Part shown: in pieces, positions 47,449 to 57,979 of the stretch | Numbering within the stretch: position 1 is the first letter of the stretch | Layout of the letters: every line of letters starts with the position of its first letter | DNA from: Pseudopyrenochaeta lycopersici | Lineage: Eukaryota; Ascomycota; Dothideomycetes; Pleosporales; Pseudopyrenochaetaceae | Reading direction: 5' to 3' | Assembly (NCBI GenBank): GCA_003313425.1 | Contig: NHZP01000058.1 | Location: 1 to 64,000 of the forward strand | DNA: 64,000 bases | Translations under genes and position numbers: made by a program | The notes under the pieces: generated by a model | Seen by the model: only the letters and a program-made list of their open reading frames with translations | What the model was told of the DNA's origin: nothing | Database searches by the model: none

Positions 47449-47690
47449 GCGCATACTAAGCTCTACTACCTAACCTACTACAGGCAGCTTATACTCCTAC
47501 TATCTAGCCTATAAACTACCCTGCGCACACCTAACAAACAGCTACTACGCCTACTACGGGCTGCTCCTGAAGGACTCTCTACCTTTACCTAATAGCGAAG
47601 CAGCTGCAGGAGCCGCCCTTAATACTCTCACCTCGCGCATACATTTGACTAGCGCACACTGAGCTCTACTACCTAACCTTTAACACTATA
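47449..47690 (+). repeat. Second 203-bp tandem unit of Gypsy C
   Basis: Repeats 44588-44762 with a few RIP-type and other differences. CAGGCAG at 47481 corresponds to 44592, giving a 203-bp period after subtracting the inserted element. It contains the empty target site of the young pogo element. Confidence 0.8.
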
Positions 47691-50600
47691 CACTCCGCCT
47701 ATAAATATACTTAACTAGTCTACCCCGCTCTATAACGTCGCGTTAAGAAATAGCTCTATTAGCTACCTAAGCCTTACTATAATAACAAGTCCCGCACAAG
47801 AGGTAGCTAAGGATAGCGCCGCTACCTAGCCGCGCTCTACTATAACAGCGGCTCCTACACAGTAGGATAAAACAGTAACTAGCTACATCTATAAAGGAAA
47901 CTAGTACCCGTTAAACTACCCTTCTATAAGCCTACTAGACATGCGAACCTCTTATAAAGGTAAAGTAATTTACTATAAAGAACACAGCTTGTAGGACGAG
48001 CTAGAGTACAAACTGTCTAGCGACCTAAAAACGAACCCATACTACGACTAACATAACTACTTACTATGCATAATAAAGATAATACTAATAACTAGAATAC
48101 TAGGTAATAACGCAGCTGAAGCTAAGCGATATTATTATAAAATAGCGGAACTCTTTAAGACAATAATAGAACAGTACAACGAGCTTGTTGACTAGACAAA
48201 TGCAGCAAAAAAATTGGCGCAGTTCTATAATAGATATGCTGAGGCACTCAAACTAAAGCACTACTGCGAAAAGGGCGCGTGGACACAGCACATGGCCGCA
48301 TTTAGCACCCACCCATCACACATCTTCGTCAACTGCCAGAAGGACGGGACTCAGCCAGCTAGACAGCTACTGCCTAATCCTATAGCGAAAAACACGATAC
48401 TGCCAGTAACCTAGACGATAACACTAGTGCAGCTACAGCCTACGCCTACAGCGACGGCAGCGACTTAGACAGAGACCCAGCCAACAATCTTAAGACAGCT
48501 GCAGCCTACGCCTACGGCGGCGGCAACACCTAAGGCTACTAACACTGCGAGGAAAACTAATTACTACTAGACTACTACAGAAGTAAACGCTATCCTAGAA
48601 GAAATTAGTTTATCCTTAGGATTAGCTATACTTAAGCAGCTCTAGCAGCTCTAGGAGCTAGTATAGACTATAATTAGCGCTAAAGCTGCTAAGAAACTTT
48701 AGAACCTAACGTTTAAAATAGAAGTAGGACTTAGAATTGCTAGCTACTACGTTATATTAATCCTGTACAGGAAAGCACCTATAATTTATTACTACGACAG
48801 ATCTACGATTAATCTAAACCCTGCTAGAATCCTAGCACTAGAAGAAGTAGTAAACGAGCTTACAGCTACGGCATAACGCCTTAGCAGTATGACAGCTGCG
48901 GTAGCAGAATCTATTACTAAAGAAAAGCACTACACCTATAAGATTCTACCTGGCCTAATCTTGCGCGCTTTAACTAGGCCCGACACTAACAGAAGCTAAC
49001 CTAAGAAAGTATAAAAGTAATACTTAGAGGACTATAACAACAACCTAGAAATAAAATAATAGCTGACGCTAGCGCGCTAAAACCTAGCTAATCCTAACGC
49101 GACTACAGTACTGCTACTACACTAAAAAATTGTAAAGGAACTGCTAGTATAGACTAAACAATAACCTATAAAAATAAAGAATAAGGACGAATAGCTATTA
49201 GATAAGAAGGAGGCTGCAGCGCATAAAAGGAAAGGAAACCTAAAAAAGAAGATAGTTAAAGAGAGGAAGTAGTTCTAGTAAGAAAATAAATAAAACAGAC
49301 TTATAGTAATCCTAGAAGCTACTAAACTTAATATCGTAAGAACTTACAAATTACTTATAGGTCGCACGCTATAGCTGTCTAAGGGCATAGTATTTCCTAA
49401 CTTAGTTAGGTTTCCTAGCTAAGAAGGAGTAAGATAGCGAGCATAATAAGAAAAACTAGCGAAGTACTGCTTTAACAAACACTTGTCTGGATAGCTAGTT
49501 ATAGTATCTAGCGACGTTAGAAACTATAATAAATACGGACACTAAGACTAGACAGAAATTAACGTCTATCTACTACTACGAACTTAAATCTATTCCCTAA
49601 AGCAGGGACACAGAATTAATAAAGAAGGAAGAATTATAAATAAGAGCAGAAGTCTTACTCTATAGCTAAATACTATTATTAACCTAGACTTTAGAGGAAA
49701 GGATATCTAGTAACCTAACTTAACCTTCTATAGGATAACTCTCCTAGTCCCTAAGTATATTAAACAGGCGTATAATACTAGAAATTAGGGGCCTATTAAC
49801 TAAAAGATCGCAAAGGCAGACTCTAAGAGATTCCTCTAAAAGAACTAAAGGGGGATAGTAATCTTTAGACCTAAATTTATAAAGAATTCCTAATTACTCC
49901 TAAATAATACTACGCTGCCCTAAGATATAAGGGATAACTCTATAAGTAATAACCTTACTAAACTCTATACTACACGGCTAAACTACGTCTAGGATTTTAC
50001 AGACTGACTAGATATTAGCTTAGCTAAAATTGTAGGTAAGATACTAGCTAAGATTAACAAATACTAAGAGTTAGGAATACTCTAGCTATCTGACTTCGAC
50101 CCTAAGTTAGATTAGTTTACACGGACTAACGTTAAGGAATTCTATCGCTGCAACAGACTGGAATTGTTACTTATAGACGTTAACGGGTCAACAGCCCTAG
50201 AAGCAGCTAAAGCTAACCCGAAAGGGCGAAAACGAACTAAAGCAGCTAAACTAGGCCTAGTCCTAAAGAAATAGAAAACAAACTAAACAGCCACTACTTA
50301 ATTAAAGAGCGGAGCGCCTTCTACAATCGCTGAAACTGCGGAAGACAAGATAGACGATAACAACGGCCCTAGCAACGACTTCTAGCTAGCTACTAATAAC
50401 GACAATAGCGAGGAACCTAACTAAGCTGCTGCCGCCTACTAAAATAAGGGATGGGCTACAGTTAATCTACTAATACCCGCTACAGGCGCAACTAATAGCG
50501 GGCTGTTATCTAAGAATAAGGATAAGGATCTAGAGGATAAGGATCTAGTGCGCACCTTTACGACGCTTAGTAACCCTATTGCTAATAAAATAGTTAGGGA

Positions 50601-50724
50601 AACTAAACTTATAAAAGGTTACAAAGGAGGATTAATTAACTAAGAAGCTGTCGCACTAGCCTGCGGCTAACTAGGCCTAGTCAAGGGATTCTAGATCTTA
50701 ACCTTAAGACCTTACAATAAATAG
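47650..50724 (+). pseudogene. Unrecognised long frame of Gypsy C between pol and 3' LTR
   Basis: One frame (mod 3 = 1) stays coherent for about 1,020 codons to a TAG at 50722. It is interrupted only by stops of the kind RIP makes. The only naturally open part is 48214-48411 (AQFYNRYAEALKLKHYCEKG...). N-terminal to about residue 200 it is helical (KIAELFKTIIEQYNEL). Then comes a Thr/Pro/Ala/Gln-rich linker with two copies of a QLQPTPTA unit (about 48430-48530). A long Lys/Glu/Gln-rich helical region follows near 49080-49300, then a mixed region with KEFYRCNRLELLLIDVNGS (about 50130-50200) and an acidic tail. I recognise no family; no RT, integrase, envelope signal or membrane segment is evident. 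It may be an element-specific third gene or a captured gene. Confidence 0.6.
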
Positions 50725-50748
50725 CTACAGAGGGGTATACTAGCTAGG

Positions 50749-50856
50749 TATCTTCGTGCGGGGGGCTCTAGGTTTGCTTAAAAGGCTTAGCGTTTTAACT
50801 TAGTATCTTCGTGCGGGAGCTCTAGGTTTGCTTAAAAGGCTTAGCGTTTTAACTTA
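50749..50856 (+). repeat. 55-bp tandem duplication
   Basis: Two adjacent units beginning TATCTTCGTGCGGG (50749 and 50804), nearly identical apart from a G-run length difference. They lie between the third frame and the 3' LTR of Gypsy C. Confidence 0.9.
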
Positions 50857-51124
50857 AAGGTTCTGTAATAAGCAGCTAACAATAACTACTTTAGCTAGGA
50901 GGTCTTACTTAAAAGGGTTCGGCGTTCTAAATAACTACTGCTTCGCTTAGAGGACCTAGCTTTAGGATCTCTAGACTTACTAACTAAGAGGGCCTTATAG
51001 TAAACCGCTAGCTATAATTACTTTAGCTAACTATCTTTACTTAAGAGTACTGCGCTTAATTTAGAGGCTTTGCGATAGCTGTACAGATAGTTTAGTAACT
51101 CTAGCGAGCTGAGGGGCGGCAAAC
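50857..51124 (+). other. 3' non-coding end of Gypsy C
   Basis: No frame recognised. Ends in the purine-rich stretch 51111-51124 (GAGGGGCGGCAAAC) that adjoins the 3' LTR. Confidence 0.55.
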
Positions 51125-51263
51125 TGTTATAGAATAAAGGTTCCTGTGAAGGTCGCTTCTCTCTTAGCAGGGTCCAGCCATACTTGTAGCTAATAGCGGA
51201 GTTAGCTCCTACTCTTTAGCAAATACAACTGATACATGATGAACAGATTGCTCGCCCGTACCA
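51125..51263 (+). repeat. 3' LTR of Gypsy C (139 bp)
   Basis: Starts TGTTATAGAATA, ends GCCCGTACCA, preceded by a G-rich purine stretch at 51111-51124 that can serve as polypurine tract. Confidence 0.93.
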
Positions 51264-51329
51264 TTAAATCTGAAAATGCACCTAGACTAAACGCTAGATA
51301 ACTAAAACTACTATTTTTATGCTAAACTA

Positions 51330-51960
51330 AGCTAGTTCTCTATACTATTCTAGTCTATTATACTCTAATTAACTAGATTATAGCTAAAATTACCTATTAA
51401 TAAGCTTATTAAGTTTAGCCTAAGCTGCCTTAATAATAGCCTTCTAATTATCTACCTTAGTCTGCTATTTCTCCTTAGTAGTAGTAGTTTTAGCGCTATT
51501 TAAGGCTTTTCTAGCCTAGTTTAGCTCTTTTAGGGCTGCAGCCTTCTTATTAGAGAGTTTAGTAAGCTTTTAGTAATAATCGCGAATCTAACAGGTAGTT
51601 TAAGGGCCTTTAATAGTAGTAATATAAACATTCTACTTTTTCTAGAAGAGATTAGGTTAGTAAAAGCTAAATTAGGCTATTTTAGCCTAAACAGGGGTAC
51701 TTACAGCCTTAGAAAGCGTAAAGTTAGTCTCCTTACTAGGAACCTCCTCTAATTTGCGCTTCTAAGCTATATTCTTAGTAATAATAGTGTCTTTTACCCT
51801 AGAACAGCTCTTAGAGTACACAGAAGTACCTATAGTCTTTAGATCTAATAAAGTACTACTATAAAAGGTATAGCTATTAGAATATAGGTAGTATAGGCTA
51901 GAAACATATTAGCTACACCTCCTTCCTCTCTAAGTTTAGCCTAGAATAGGCTAAAGGCAG
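51330..51960 (-). pseudogene. Antisense coding-like frame near the 3' end of Gypsy B
   Basis: The minus strand reads a coherent frame from about 51900 down to about 51390, with only TAG/TAA stops at Gln/Trp-like positions. It contains KLEEVPSKETNFTLSKAV, LTKLSNKKAAALKEL and a Lys/Ala/Gln-rich helical end (KAIIKAA). It lies between the Gypsy B chromodomain (30345) and its 3' LTR, opposite to gag-pol. I do not recognise the family. It could be a captured gene, part of an older inserted element, or an antisense gene belonging to this Gypsy lineage. Upstream (about 51960-52500) the reading is less certain. Confidence 0.45.
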
Positions 51961-52993
51961 TTACTTACTAGCAGATAGAGGTAATAAGTTTATTATAAGG
52001 ATCTATAAGGTTACGCCTAGCCTCCTTAATAGTAATCTAGGTATTATTAGCTAATAATAGGGTAATGTAGCCTAGTCTAGGGAGAGGAGGGCTCTTTTTA
52101 AAGGTAATACAGGAATGTTAGCTAATAATAACTAAGAGCTCGTAAAAGTTATTATCTCTAGGCACTTATAACCTAGAATTAGCTAATCTAGCCTAATCTA
52201 GCTAGTTACAGCCTATTTTAAGCTAGAAATAGTACTTATAGTAAAGTAATTAGTAGAAGTAGAGTAGTAACGCTTATACTGCTTATATTAATACCCCCTA
52301 GTATAAAGAAACGCCTAAGGACAGGTAGTAGGCGAGAAAATATAGTAAGAATTAGAAGAACCCTTAGCCTAAGTAGTAATATATTAAATATAAGGTAAGA
52401 TAGTAGCTACTCTAGTAGTAGAGAAGTCTTCTAGGCGACGCTAATAATCTATAGTAACTATTATACTAAATTAGGCTAAAATAGTCTAGACTAGGTAAGA
52501 AAGAAAAAGATTAAGCTAAAAATAGGCTAGAGCGGGATAGAATACCTGTAACTAGCTCTAAAATAGTTAGGTTAGCTGTATTTTAGGTAAACTTACTCTT
52601 TTCTACAGTCCTTTAGGCTTTATTAAGCTAAATTAGCCTAATATAGCCTAAACTATAGTAAATTAAGGGGATCTATATAGATTTAGCTAAGAAGGGACTT
52701 ACTAAAAAATCTTTAAAATAGGAGTAAAGTATAAGAAAGAGGGAGGATATAGGCCTTATATACCTATAGTTTATGCAGAAGGTCTATACTTAATTAAAAG
52801 TCTAGAACTTTCTCTTACCTAGGTTTACTTATAGATTACCTAGTAGTATAGGGTACTACGCCTATTTACTAATTATAACCCTCTTTTACTCTTATATATA
52901 CTATATTTAGCTAGGTTACGCTAATATAGCCCTTATAAGGGATAACTAAGTTATATAGCTATCTTCTTAGGATAAGACAAGACGTCTTTATCT
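51961..52993. other. Distal Gypsy B internal region, unresolved
   Basis: Heavily RIP-mutated, with no clear plus-strand frame. It may contain the 5' half of the antisense frame. Nothing else identified before the polypurine tract. Confidence 0.4.
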
Positions 52994-53007
52994 AAGAGAG
53001 GGGATAA
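52994..53007 (+). promoter_or_regulatory. Polypurine tract of Gypsy B
   Basis: Purine-rich run (AAGAGAGGGGATAA, one T) directly before the 3' LTR, the expected plus-strand priming site. Confidence 0.75.
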
Positions 53008-53313
53008 TGTTAGGAGCTAATAATACCTAACTAGACTAGCTAATAAGTCTAGTGTACCTAAGGCATACTTAGCTAGTTTAGCCTATAATAGGCCAGATTG
53101 GGGCTATTAAAGGCGGGGTTAACCTCCTTTAGCCTAATTAGTCTTAGGTGCGGGGTAAAGGGAATATAAAAGCCCCTTAGGATCCTGCCTATACGGTAGC
53201 GATCCTTCTAGTTACTAATGCAACCCTATTATCCCTTATTGAACTCCTTTGTGCCCATCTGACCCTAACAACCCTGAGGACTAGGCTATAACCATATAGA
53301 ACTAGTCCTGACA
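53008..53313 (+). repeat. 3' LTR of Gypsy B
   Basis: 306 bp, partner of 25051-25356, with a TATAAAA box at 53165-53171. A purine tract (52994-53007) abuts it. Its last 90 bp are clean while its first part is RIP-mutated, the reverse of the 5' LTR. Confidence 0.93.
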
Positions 53314-53318
53314 CTAAG

Positions 53319-53416
53319 AATATTAAATAAAGGAAGCCTATTAAGAAGTCTTTACTTACTCTATATATATTTACCTCTATTAACTAGTATTTTAAGAGTA
53401 AACTAAACTTCTATAA
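53319..53416 (+). pseudogene. Tc1-like transposase relic, continuation
   Basis: Continues the frame of 24390-25050 after removal of Gypsy B (RLKPK followed by NIK, then KSLLTLYIYL). In the Tc1 group this is the strand pair after the first catalytic Asp. The frame ends at the LTR that starts at 53417. What follows that LTR does not continue it. Confidence 0.6.
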
Positions 53417-53782
53417 TGTGGAGGAAAAAGAGAGAGCTTGGTAACAGTTACTTAGGTAATCTATGAGATGGACTACTGTTTTATCTAGGAGGCTTTAGGA
53501 GAGCCAGCTATATAAAGGAGAGCTGAGCACGGCCTATTACAGGGGCCATTATACGGTAGGAGCGTGAGCAGCGTGTACGCGTGCGTGAGCGCGTACGTGA
53601 TCGCGCACGTGAGTCTACCTTCAGGTGTCTCCTGCGTGAGCTTGCCCATCAGCTTGCACGTGAGCGCGTACGTGAGCGCGCCCTTGAATGCACACAAAAG
53701 ACGTGTCTCTCCAGGGTAAGCTCCTACGTCAGCGCGCACGTGAGCCTACCGTACCCCAGGTCACAGCGCGTTGTTTGCAACA
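53417..53782 (+). repeat. Isolated LTR, copy L (366 bp)
   Basis: Starts TGTGGAGGAAAAA and ends TTTGCAACA. A TATATAAA box at 53509-53516 gives the orientation. The right half is a GC-rich array of ACGTGAGCGCG-type units rich in CACGTG. An inverted copy lies at 59713-60028; L has about 50 bp more within the array. The flanks (TATAA and ATACT) do not form a target duplication and belong to different relics, so this is not a simple solo insertion. Open frames on both strands across it are caused by the repeat. Confidence 0.82.
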
Positions 53783-56700
53783 ATACTTAACTACCTTACC
53801 TATCTTTAAGAGTACTAAAATTTATATACTCTTAATACTAGGTATTAATTAGCTAAACGCGCTTACTATTATTTAACTTCTTAGATATAAGTAACGTAGT
53901 TATCTTAACTAGAGTAGACTATTTATTTATATAAGTATATCCCTTACGTAATTTTACTATAATACTAGTTTTAAGTAAAATATCTTCTTTAATTAAGTCT
54001 TAAATATTAATACTATTATTAAGTGTTACTAGTAGTATTTCTAACTCTTTGCGTAACTACTTTACTAACTCTAAGTCTCTTACGTAAATCTTATTTAGAG
54101 TAAGAGGCTGCGTAGAGGGAAATCTCTAACGTTAATTAAGATATAATTTCTCTTAAAGAGCTTCTACTACCTTAACCTATTATTAAGTACGCCTATTCTC
54201 TTTTAAATATTATTCTTCTAGCTAGATTTCTTAAATACTTTTAGCTATAATAGACAGCCTATTTATTTAAGGCTTACTTAGCTTCTTTAGCTTATTCTAG
54301 ATATTACTTCTAAATTCTTTACTTATATAGTAGTAACTAAGACTAGAAAGCTTAATAACTTACGTACGCCCTCTAATATTTAATAAAGTAGGAGAGCTTT
54401 AGCTTCTAGTACGTTTAGAGGTAGTTATTACTAAAGCTATTATCTAGACGCTAGCCTTAGTTATAGAATTATACTTACTATTACTAGTAGTAGAAAGAAG
54501 TAAGTTAGTCTACTTATAATACCTAAAATAGTTTTCCTACAGCTACTTAAGTAGAATAGTTATATTTAGAGGGAGCTTTATTCCTATATATAATTACTTT
54601 CTATGCTATTTAATTACCTTTATCTAGAATATCTAGTTAAGATACCTCTATCTAGAGCGCGTGTTTATAGTATTAGCTATAATTCTAGAAGTAGATATCT
54701 TATACTTATTAATAATACCCTATAACTTAGTATTACTATCTTTATAATACTTCTTTATCTAAGTAAGTATATTAGCTATTTACTAATATACTTCTTCTTA
54801 GTTAGTAATATTAATAAATCTATTCTATCTCTTTCTTATAGATTATTATTAATAGTAAAGAGCTATATTAAGAAAAGGAGTAAAGTTATCTAGTAAGGTC
54901 CTGCGTAATAACTATTAGACTGCTATTACGCTAGAGTATAAGTATACTACTTAAATAAAATATAGAATAAGGACCTGCCTTAGTATATACTAATAGTGTT
55001 TATCTAGATAAGTAAACGCGCTCTTTATTTTTTTTTCCTCTTTTTCTTATAAGTATCTATATTCTTAAGTATAGGATATTACTACTTAAAAGTAGTAATA
55101 CCTCTATACTATAATATTAGGCTTAGTCTTTCTTTTAGAAATTCTCTAGTTATTATAATAAGAGTTAAAGTCTTATTAAAGTAAGTTACTAAGGCTATTA
55201 TCTAATTATCTACTATACTCTTCTATTTAATAGGTAAGACTTTTAGTAAGCTTTAAACCTAAGTATCTACTATAATCCCTGCGTACTAAGAGACTTTAAT
55301 ATTACTATAACGCTTAAGCTTAGTTCTATAGTCTTTAATAGCTTCTTTACTAATAAATTATATAATCTTTATTAGTATAGGCTTAATTATAGTTATAGTT
55401 AGTTAAGGATTTAAGTTTAATAGTAGGGGTAGATATATCCTAGGCTGTTTAGGTGTCTAAAGTAGCTATAATATTACTTAAAGTTTATACCTAATAGGTA
55501 CTTATATATCTACCTTAGAAAGTTTTAATAGATAGTAATAAGAAGTAAGAAAGAGAAACTTAGGCCCTATAAGATTAACTATAGGCTTAAGATTTAGAGG
55601 GGGTTTAAGTAGTAGAGAGTATCTTTCCCTCTTTAACTTTACTTAAAAGCCTTACTAAGGCTTATTACTATAATAAAAGGTAAAGTTACTATTATTTTAA
55701 CTCTTTCCTATTACCTAATTAGCTAGTATAGCAGGTCCTCTTAAGAGTAAGCTACTTAGGAATATTTCTTAAGTAAGTCTTATCTTACTACTAAACGTAG
55801 CTATAAACTTACCTTTATACTTAAAAATATTAATTATCTTATTTTCTACCTCCTTTAATTAATTCTATATCTTTAAATTATTACACTATAATCTTATAGT
55901 TACGTTACTACTATTAGCGTAGATATTAAGTTATCTAGCTAATTAGGTTTTAGCAGGTCTTACTAAGCTTACCTAGTAATTACTAATTAGCTAGCTTCTT
56001 TAACACTCTAGTTTCTCTACTATTTTTAATCACGTAATAAGGAGATTAACCTCCTAGTAACTCTAAATAATATTTTATTTAATTCTAACTTATTTTTATA
56101 TACCTAGGAGGTTACGCTGCGTATATATAATACTAAATATATAAAAATATGCGAAATTTAACTAAAGAAATACTGCCCCTCCCTTACTTTGAGATAAAAG
56201 CTTATCCTTTAGGCTTAAGTAAGCTTATCTTCTAAGTTAGAATTAATTTCTAAATTAGGTATTTAAATATATTATTATCTCTTAGTCTGTATTAAAGATC
56301 TTAGTATAATAAGATAGCTACGCGTAGTTAGCTATATTATATCTTTAGATAAATCTAAGTTTATAAGAGGGTTATTCTCTATCTCTTATAACTAAATCGC
56401 GTCTTAGTTAGGATTCTTAATAACTATAAACTTATTATCTTGAAAGTTATTAAATTAAATAGGTAGTAGTAAAAGGTTAGCCTTAATATCCTATAATAAA
56501 GGATTCTATAGCTTTATATAACCTTAATACTCTTAAGTAACCTTACTTTTATTTTAAGGTACTTATAGTTTAAGTCTCTATCTTAAGGTAGTATTTCTAA
56601 ATCGCGTACTATTAAGGTTTATAAGTTAATAGTTACTTTTATTCTAGTTAGTATAAAAGACTTTATATAGTCCTAGCTATCTACTTATAAGCTTCTTATC

Positions 56701-57489
56701 TCTTAATATATTAATATCTCTAGCTAACCCTTAATTAGTATAAAGTTATTATCTTTAATTTCTTCTTAATAAATCTCTCTATAATTATCTTAATATTCCT
56801 TCTTTTCGCGTTATAAGCGCTTAGTTCTTAATACTACGTCTTTAAGAAATTAACCTCTTAAATATAGCTGTATAGCTTATACTACTAATAACTAGCCTCT
56901 TAATATTACTTATCTAAATAGTAATATTTACTACGTTAGAAGAGTAAGCTTAATTAGAAGTACTAGATTCTAACTAGTAACTAACTAATAAAGAGAATAT
57001 CTAGTCTAACTCTAAGTAGGTATTCTATCTACTTATAATACTATTAAAAGATTATTAACTTAAGTTCTAGGAAGCCTTATAAGTGCGTTTTATATTAGCT
57101 TATAACTACCCTTAGTTTTTCTTATAGCCTAAGGGTTATATACTAATACCTAGATCTTTCTAATATAATAAATCTTAGTAAGGGCTTTAACTATCTTTCT
57201 AAAATTAGGTCTACTATCTATAGTAAGTATTCTTATTATACTCTAGTAATATAAGATTTCCTTATATAGAAACTTAGTAATGGTAGATAACTTATTATTA
57301 GCTATTACTCGTGCTTCTAGCTATCTACTAAAGTATTCTTATATAATTATAATAAATGTCTTTCTTTAATAATATAGTATATAAATAATATCTATAGTAG
57401 CTTATTCTTATAACGCTTAATAGTAGGTATTTATTAGTATCTCTTACTTATAACTTAATAATCTTTACTAGTACTATTTATATAATATA
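53783..57489 (-). pseudogene. Gypsy D downstream pol/C-terminal region
   Basis: On the minus strand a coherent frame is visible from about 54,310 to 53,830, with KLKKLSKP near the start, then KIYVRDLELVK and KTSIIVKLRKGYTYINK. Stops are TAA/TAG. Composition and position suggest the C-terminal end of the element D polyprotein or a neighbouring relic. I could not identify integrase signatures with confidence in 54.3-57.5 kb. Confidence 0.4.
55931..56011. repeat. Small dispersed repeat, copy 1
   Basis: Shares about 70 bp with 61493-61584, including TAGCTAATTAGGTTTTAGCA and a matching right part ending in TAACACTCTAG. The ends are more diverged than in copy 2. Confidence 0.7.
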
Positions 57490-57497
57490 ATTACGCG

Positions 57498-57971
57498 TAG
57501 GGTGGCAAATGGGTATAGGTTGGGGTTGGGTTGGGTTTGATTACATAAGACCCGTACCCAACCCAGCTCTATACCCAATCTTTATACGCTAGTGATGGGT
57601 ATAGGTTAAGGTTACTGTGAATGGGTTGAGGTTAGGGTTAGGGTTATTAGCCTCGGGTACGTCTGGGTCTGACTAATCACGTCTTTTTTATATTAGGTCT
57701 AATACTAACTAATATGTATCTAAAATAGCTAGTTATGCTACTAATTATAGTAAATTATTATGATTACTAAGCAACCCCAGTGGGTACCCGTAACCAAACC
57801 TAAACCCATACGTGCATAACCTTAGCCTTAACCCAACCTAGAGTCCGTGCGACCCAACCCCAACCTATACCCATGGTCCGTGCGACCCAACCCCAAACCC
57901 AACCCACTTATCTATAACCCTATACCCAACCTATACCCATAGCGGGTACCCGTAACCCATTTGCCACCCTA
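57498..57971. mobile_element. hAT-type miniature element, 474 bp
   Basis: Perfect 17-bp terminal inverted repeats (TAGGGTGGCAAATGGGT and its complement) and an 8-bp target duplication ATTACGCG (57490-57497, 57972-57979). The subterminal sequence is rich in GGGTTGGGT and ACCCAACCC. The 8-bp duplication and such ends are typical of hAT elements. It has no coding frame, so it is non-autonomous. It is only lightly RIP-mutated, unlike its host relic. It includes two TTAGGG units near 57630, probably chance. Confidence 0.9.
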
Positions 57972-57979
57972 ATTACGCG

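Larger units (their letters stand above)
30812..51263 (+). mobile_element. Gypsy element C: large, very short LTRs, extra 3' frame
   Basis: Direct 139-bp LTRs (30812-30950, 51125-51263), TG...CA ends (5' copy ends CTA), and TTAAA duplications at 30807-30811 and 51264-51268. The span is 20,452 bp. Removing three DNA transposons (37426-38777, 40502-43095, 44763-47446, each with one TA) leaves about 13.8 kb. Plus-strand order: long gag with C2H2-like finger, protease, RT, RNase H, integrase, chromodomain, 203-bp tandem repeats, unrecognised long frame, 55-bp tandem repeat, LTR. The size and third frame are unusual for Ty3/Gypsy. Confidence 0.92.
25051..53313 (+). mobile_element. Gypsy element B (chromodomain type), carrying Gypsy C
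   Basis: Two 306-bp LTRs (25051-25356, 53008-53313) lie in direct orientation with TG...CA ends and a CTAAG target duplication at 25046-25050 and 53314-53318. The total span is 28,263 bp. Removing Gypsy C (30812-51263 plus one TTAAA) leaves about 7.8 kb, normal for the class. Plus-strand gag and pol end in a chromodomain. RIP damage is heavy. It sits inside the Tc1-like relic, whose reading frame continues across it. Confidence 0.95.

Noticed and set aside
53485..53790. Overlapping 84- and 69-codon open frames on both strands
   Set aside because: Produced by the CACGTG-rich repeat array in LTR copy L; low-complexity Ala/Thr/Arg products with no motif. The same applies at 59712-59936.
57600..57660. 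Telomeric repeat (TTAGGG units)
   Set aside because: Only two units inside the hAT-type element, which is rich in GGGTT throughout.
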